Assembly: GCA_042218715.1 (NCBI GenBank)
Contig: JBDGQU010000035.1
Coordinates: forward strand, 1-24,516
Source of the DNA: JAGXLP01 sp042218715
GTDB taxonomy: Bacteria; Bipolaricaulota; Bipolaricaulia; M55B111
DNA: 24,516 bases
Direction of reading: 5' to 3'
In this document: positions 21,516 to 24,516 of the stretch, piece after piece
Layout of the letters: each line of letters begins with the position of its first letter
Numbering within the stretch: position 1 is the first letter of the stretch
Notes under the pieces: generated by a model
Seen by the model: the letters and a program-made list of their open reading frames with translations, nothing else
The model's database searches: none
What the model was told of the DNA's origin: nothing
Position numbers and translations under genes: made by a program

Positions 21516-22280
21516 TTACGAACACCTTTCCTTAAAACTATCAACCTCTTGCAAATCAAGTTCTTCCGCCGCCTCTTCATCCATAATTGCCACTACATTC
21601 GGATGTAATTGCAACACGGTCCCTGGTAATTCTTCTCTAACCGGACCCTGGAGTGCCTGTTTCACTACCTCTTTTTTCCTTCTACCAGAAACCAGTAAAA
21701 TTATTTTTTTAGCTTCCATTATAGTATTAGTTCCCATAGTAATTGCCTCTTCGAAAGTCTCATCCGAATTATCAAAATTATCCGTTATCGTGTCTCTCGC
21801 TAACTCTACCAATCTAGTCCGCGTGTCAAAACTCGAACCCGGCTCATTAAACCCTATGTGTCCATTTTTCCCGATTCCCAGTATTTGAAGGTCTATACCT
21901 CCCAATCTCGATATTTCCTTCTCGTACTCCTTACAATAATGACTTATCTCCTCTCTTGTAATTTCCCCGCTGGGAACGTGGATGTTTTCTCCCTTCAAGT
22001 TTACCTTTTCAAACAAATTTTGTTTCATGTAACGATTAAAGCTCTTTGGATGGTCTTTATTAATTCCGTAGTACTCGTCAAGGTTAAAGGTGGCTACCTG
22101 GGAAAAATCAACCAGTCCTTGTTTGTAATATCTTGCTAAAAAGCTGTACATTCCTTTCGGGGTTTCCCCAGTAGGCAGACCGAGCACAGGGGCTTGACCC
22201 ACCAAAATCTCTTTTACTACTTCCCTGGCGGCCCTTCTCGACATCTCTTCGTAGCTACTCTCTACCTCAACTCTGACCAT
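21516..22280 (-). CDS. nagB: Glucosamine-6-phosphate deaminase
   Basis: NagB converts GlcN-6-P to fructose-6-P and ammonia, the last step of amino-sugar catabolism. The 254-residue protein has LPTGETPKGMY (35-45), the catalytic acid pair in NLDEYYG (Asp68, Glu69) and GIGKNGHIGFNEPGSSF (135-151) with the ring-opening histidine His141. It is slightly shorter than the E. coli allosteric enzyme and closer to the Bacillus form. The ATG lies within the last codons of nagA (14-nt overlap), after GGGGAGG inside nagA, so the two are translationally coupled. Confidence 0.96.
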   Translation of the reverse strand: MVRVEVESSYEEMSRRAAREVVKEILVGQAPVLGLPTGETPKGMYSFLARYYKQGLVDFSQVATFNLDEYYGINKDHPKSFNRYMKQNLFEKVNLKGENIHVPSGEITREEISHYCKEYEKEISRLGGIDLQILGIGKNGHIGFNEPGSSFDTRTRLVELARDTITDNFDNSDETFEEAITMGTNTIMEAKKIILLVSGRRKKEVVKQALQGPVREELPGTVLQLHPNVVAIMDEEAAEELDLQEVDSFKERCS

Positions 22281-23415
22281 CGTATACGACCTCCCCGTCG
22301 ATTATCGTAAGCCTGATTTCAAGGTCACGATCGAATGCCACCAAATCAGCCTTGCTTCCAACCGTCATGGTCCCAATTTCGTCTTCCATTCCTAATAATT
22401 TCGCCGGGTTCAGGGTTACTGCTGTTACCGCGTTGACCAAGGAAGCACCGGTAAATTCCATATAGTTCCCCACGGCTCTTTCCAGGGTAAGAGTACTCCC
22501 CGCTATCGTACCGTTTTCCAGCCTGGCCAGACGATCGTTCACTATAATTTTTTGATCTCCCAGGACGTAACTCCCCTTATCCATGCCAGCTGCGGCTATA
22601 GAATCCGTAACCAGATAAATTCTTTTGTTATCCTTGACTTTTTCCACCAAATTAACGGCGGCCGGGTGCAGGTGCTGACCATCTGCTATAATCCCTACAA
22701 ACGCGTCGCTATTTAAAGCCACTCCCACGGGCCCGGGCTCGCGATGATGAAATTTTTTCATGCCGTTAAACAGGTGCGTAAAGGTCGAAACACCGAGATC
22801 CAAGAACTCCCGCACCTTACCGTAATTAGCTTTAGAGTGTCCGATAGACGGACGAGCTCGAATTGATTTAATCCACTCTAACAGGTCCTTTGACCCTTCC
22901 AGTTCAGGGGCAAAAGTTACCAGCCTGATGTCTCCTTCGTTACCTTCGGTAATTGTTTTAAATGTCTCGAAGTCGGGGGGCATAAGGTGATCGGAATTAT
23001 GAGTACCTCTCTCTACACTTGATAAGAAAGGTCCTTCTAAATGAATGCCCAGGAGATTTTTAATATTAGCTTCTAGTAATTTCTTTACGGCGGAACTCAT
23101 CGATTCTAGTGGATTTGTTATAATCGTACCCAGGAAGGAAGTTGTCCCGTGCTTCAAGAGGAACTCGCTTGCCTGCTCCAGACAATCGACCTTACTGGTT
23201 AAAAAGTCTACTCCTCCCCCTCCGTTAACCTGTAAATCAATAAATCCCGGAGCCAGATAATAACCATCCAGATCGATGGTCGAGTTTTTACCATTAAAGT
23301 CTGAATCGTCGCTAAGTTCAACGACGATTCCATCCTCTATCTTTACGTTTTTCTCTTCTATTACTCCTTTTTCCGGAAATATGACCTTGGAATTGGATAG
23401 ATTAAGTTGATCCAT
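22267..23415 (-). CDS. nagA: N-acetylglucosamine-6-phosphate deacetylase
   Basis: NagA removes the acetyl group from GlcNAc-6-P, giving GlcN-6-P for NagB. The 382-residue amidohydrolase shows PGFIDLQVNGGGG (57-69), HLEGPF with metal ligand Glu127, His193 in IGHSKA, His214 in THLFNGM and catalytic Asp271 in VTDSIAAAG. The first motif is Gln-x-Asn rather than His-x-His, as in the single-metal E. coli enzyme. The ribosome-binding site is a modest GAGG. It follows murQ by 74 nt and overlaps nagB. Confidence 0.96.
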   Translation of the reverse strand: MDQLNLSNSKVIFPEKGVIEEKNVKIEDGIVVELSDDSDFNGKNSTIDLDGYYLAPGFIDLQVNGGGGVDFLTSKVDCLEQASEFLLKHGTTSFLGTIITNPLESMSSAVKKLLEANIKNLLGIHLEGPFLSSVERGTHNSDHLMPPDFETFKTITEGNEGDIRLVTFAPELEGSKDLLEWIKSIRARPSIGHSKANYGKVREFLDLGVSTFTHLFNGMKKFHHREPGPVGVALNSDAFVGIIADGQHLHPAAVNLVEKVKDNKRIYLVTDSIAAAGMDKGSYVLGDQKIIVNDRLARLENGTIAGSTLTLERAVGNYMEFTGASLVNAVTAVTLNPAKLLGMEDEIGTMTVGSKADLVAFDRDLEIRLTIIDGEVVYDGQS

Positions 23416-23489
23416 TATTGTGCCTCAGATTATTGGTTTGAGTCCGATAATTTCCAGTTCGTTTTCATATAGTGTGAAAGAACTGAGTA

Positions 23490-24374
23490 TCATTGCTCTA
23501 ATTCCTCTATAGCAGGTTCAAGAAAACCATTATTGTTCTGCAGGGATTTTCTTGCTTCACTTATGGAAACCTCACACTTCAAGGATAATAAAGCCGTCTT
23601 CACTTCGTTGTCCGATCTCTCTAAGGTATTTTTAATATTCTCCTCGTCTTTGGTAGTTAACTTCCTTAATATCGTGACAGCTCTTTTTTCTAATTTCTCA
23701 TTAGCTGGAACTAAATCCACCATGAAGTTATCATAAACCTTTCCCAGGTTTATCATCGCCGCCGTTGATATCATGTTTAATATCATTTTCTGAGCTGTTC
23801 CGGCTTTCATTCTCGTAGAGCCTGCTATAACTTCGGGCCCGGTTTCCACAACCGCTGTCGTTTCCGCCAGCTCTTCCACGCTGGAATTATTATTGTTAGT
23901 TATAGCGGCCGTACTGATTCCCATTTCCCTCGCTTGAGATAAGCCACCAAGAACAAAAGGAGTCTCACCACTAGCCGAAATTCCAATGAGGAGATCTTCC
24001 TCGCTCATTTCCTTCTTTACTTTATCAGCGCCTGCTTCCTTATCGTCTTCCCTGCCTCCTTCGGCAACGGCAAAAGCTTCTTCCCCGCCCGCAACAAATC
24101 CTCTAACACGATGTGAAGGAACGCCGAAGGTAGGAGTAATTTCTGAAGCATCTATAACTCCCATCCTCCCGCTGGTACCCGCACCAATATAGCAAATATT
24201 CCCTCCACTCCGATAAGTTGTAACAAACTTTTCTACCAGTTTTTCTATTTTCGGCAGAGCCTTCTCGACAACCGAAGCCACCTTCTGGTCTTCCTCGTTA
24301 ATCAACCTTAAAATTTCTTCGGTACTCTTTTGGTGTAAATTACTCGTGTCAAGGTTTGGCTCTTCTGTGTTCAT
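23490..24374 (-). CDS. murQ: N-acetylmuramic acid 6-phosphate etherase
   Basis: MurQ cleaves the lactyl ether of MurNAc-6-P to give GlcNAc-6-P and D-lactate, so peptidoglycan sugar can enter the nagA-nagB route. The 294-residue SIS-domain protein has IGAGTSGRMGVIDASEITPT with catalytic Glu78 (Glu83 in E. coli), GGEEAFAVAEGGREDD with Glu109 (Glu114 in E. coli) and GISASGETPFVLG. The C-terminal domain ends with the family's small helical motif. It is the first gene after the promoter at 24482-24510. The usual PTS importer MurP, which phosphorylates its substrate, is absent, so with an ABC importer a separate kinase is needed. Confidence 0.96.
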   Translation of the reverse strand: MNTEEPNLDTSNLHQKSTEEILRLINEEDQKVASVVEKALPKIEKLVEKFVTTYRSGGNICYIGAGTSGRMGVIDASEITPTFGVPSHRVRGFVAGGEEAFAVAEGGREDDKEAGADKVKKEMSEEDLLIGISASGETPFVLGGLSQAREMGISTAAITNNNNSSVEELAETTAVVETGPEVIAGSTRMKAGTAQKMILNMISTAAMINLGKVYDNFMVDLVPANEKLEKRAVTILRKLTTKDEENIKNTLERSDNEVKTALLSLKCEVSISEARKSLQNNNGFLEPAIEELEQ

Positions 24375-24462
24375 CTCATACGATCACCAATGCTGTTCTT
24401 TGTTACTTAAGCTCTTAACTTCACCCTGAATACAATCAAAATAAGATTAGCTAAGTGATATA

Positions 24463-24476
24463 GTGGTATAATCCAC
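24463..24476. promoter_or_regulatory. Palindrome GTGG-TATAAT-CCAC at the murQ operon start, candidate GntR operator
   Basis: The inverted repeat lies 6 nt downstream of the -10 hexamer, over the predicted +1, with a related half-site (ATAACCACT) at 24487-24495. GntR/UTRA regulators typically bind short palindromes of the GGT...ACC type, so the regulator encoded at 12477-13217 is the natural candidate. Confidence 0.5.
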
Positions 24477-24481
24477 CTTAC

Positions 24482-24510
24482 ATAATATAACCACTCCAGC
24501 AAACTTTCAA
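24482..24510 (-). promoter_or_regulatory. Sigma70-type promoter of the amino-sugar operon
   Basis: On the minus strand TTGAAA (24505-24510), 17 nt, TATTAT (24482-24487). Transcription would start near 24475, giving a leader of about 100 nt before murQ. The right edge of the window (24375-24516) holds no other feature I can see. Confidence 0.65.
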
Positions 24511-24516
24511 CCCAGT

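Overview
The window looks like ordinary bacterial chromosome from an anaerobe with mid-range GC and acidic proteins. Anaerobic metabolism is indicated by a hybrid cluster protein and a flavodiiron protein. The sugar-binding protein has a Sec signal peptide with no lipobox cysteine, which argues for a periplasm. A halophilic diderm Firmicute (Halanaerobiales-like) would fit, but this is a low-confidence guess. I see no rRNA, tRNA, CRISPR array, transposon or phage gene.

Layout: (1) 139-6157 is a sulfur amino-acid block: a SAM-dependent methyltransferase (-), a cystathionine beta-synthase-like / cystathionine gamma-lyase pair (+), a ThiF/MoeB-type E1-like enzyme (+), and O-acetylhomoserine sulfhydrylase metY (-). 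(2) 6646-7233 is a divergent Maf-like gene (-). (3) 7384-12388 is a nitric-oxide/oxygen defence module: a MarR regulator and hcp on the minus strand, divergent from a DUF438-hemerythrin-PAS protein and fprA on the plus strand. (4) 12477-24374 is a minus-strand amino-sugar block, in transcription order murQ, nagA, nagB, sugar-binding protein, two permeases, a NAGPA-type phosphodiester glycosidase, a GlmU-like/phosphohexomutase fusion, then after a terminator a YihX-like HAD phosphatase and a GntR/UTRA regulator. MurNAc-6-P and GlcNAc-6-P would pass through MurQ, NagA and NagB to fructose-6-P. The fusion protein could divert sugar phosphates to a nucleotide sugar. The ABC ATPase and the amino-sugar kinase are not in the window.

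The most unusual signal is in the gene starts. Three genes (thiF, the MarR regulator, the NAGPA-like glycosidase) have no ATG, GTG or TTG at the position their protein family or reading frame requires. Each instead has a Shine-Dalgarno sequence 5-7 nt before a near-cognate codon: ACG (3761), ATT (9704) and ATC (17897). Conventional calling cuts off the MoeB-type arginine finger, the first part of the MarR fold, and 78 residues of the glycosidase. Also notable are similar GC-rich palindromes just downstream of three promoters in the sulfur block, the GlmU-like/mutase fusion inside an amino-sugar operon, and a cysteine-rich tail on the MarR regulator.
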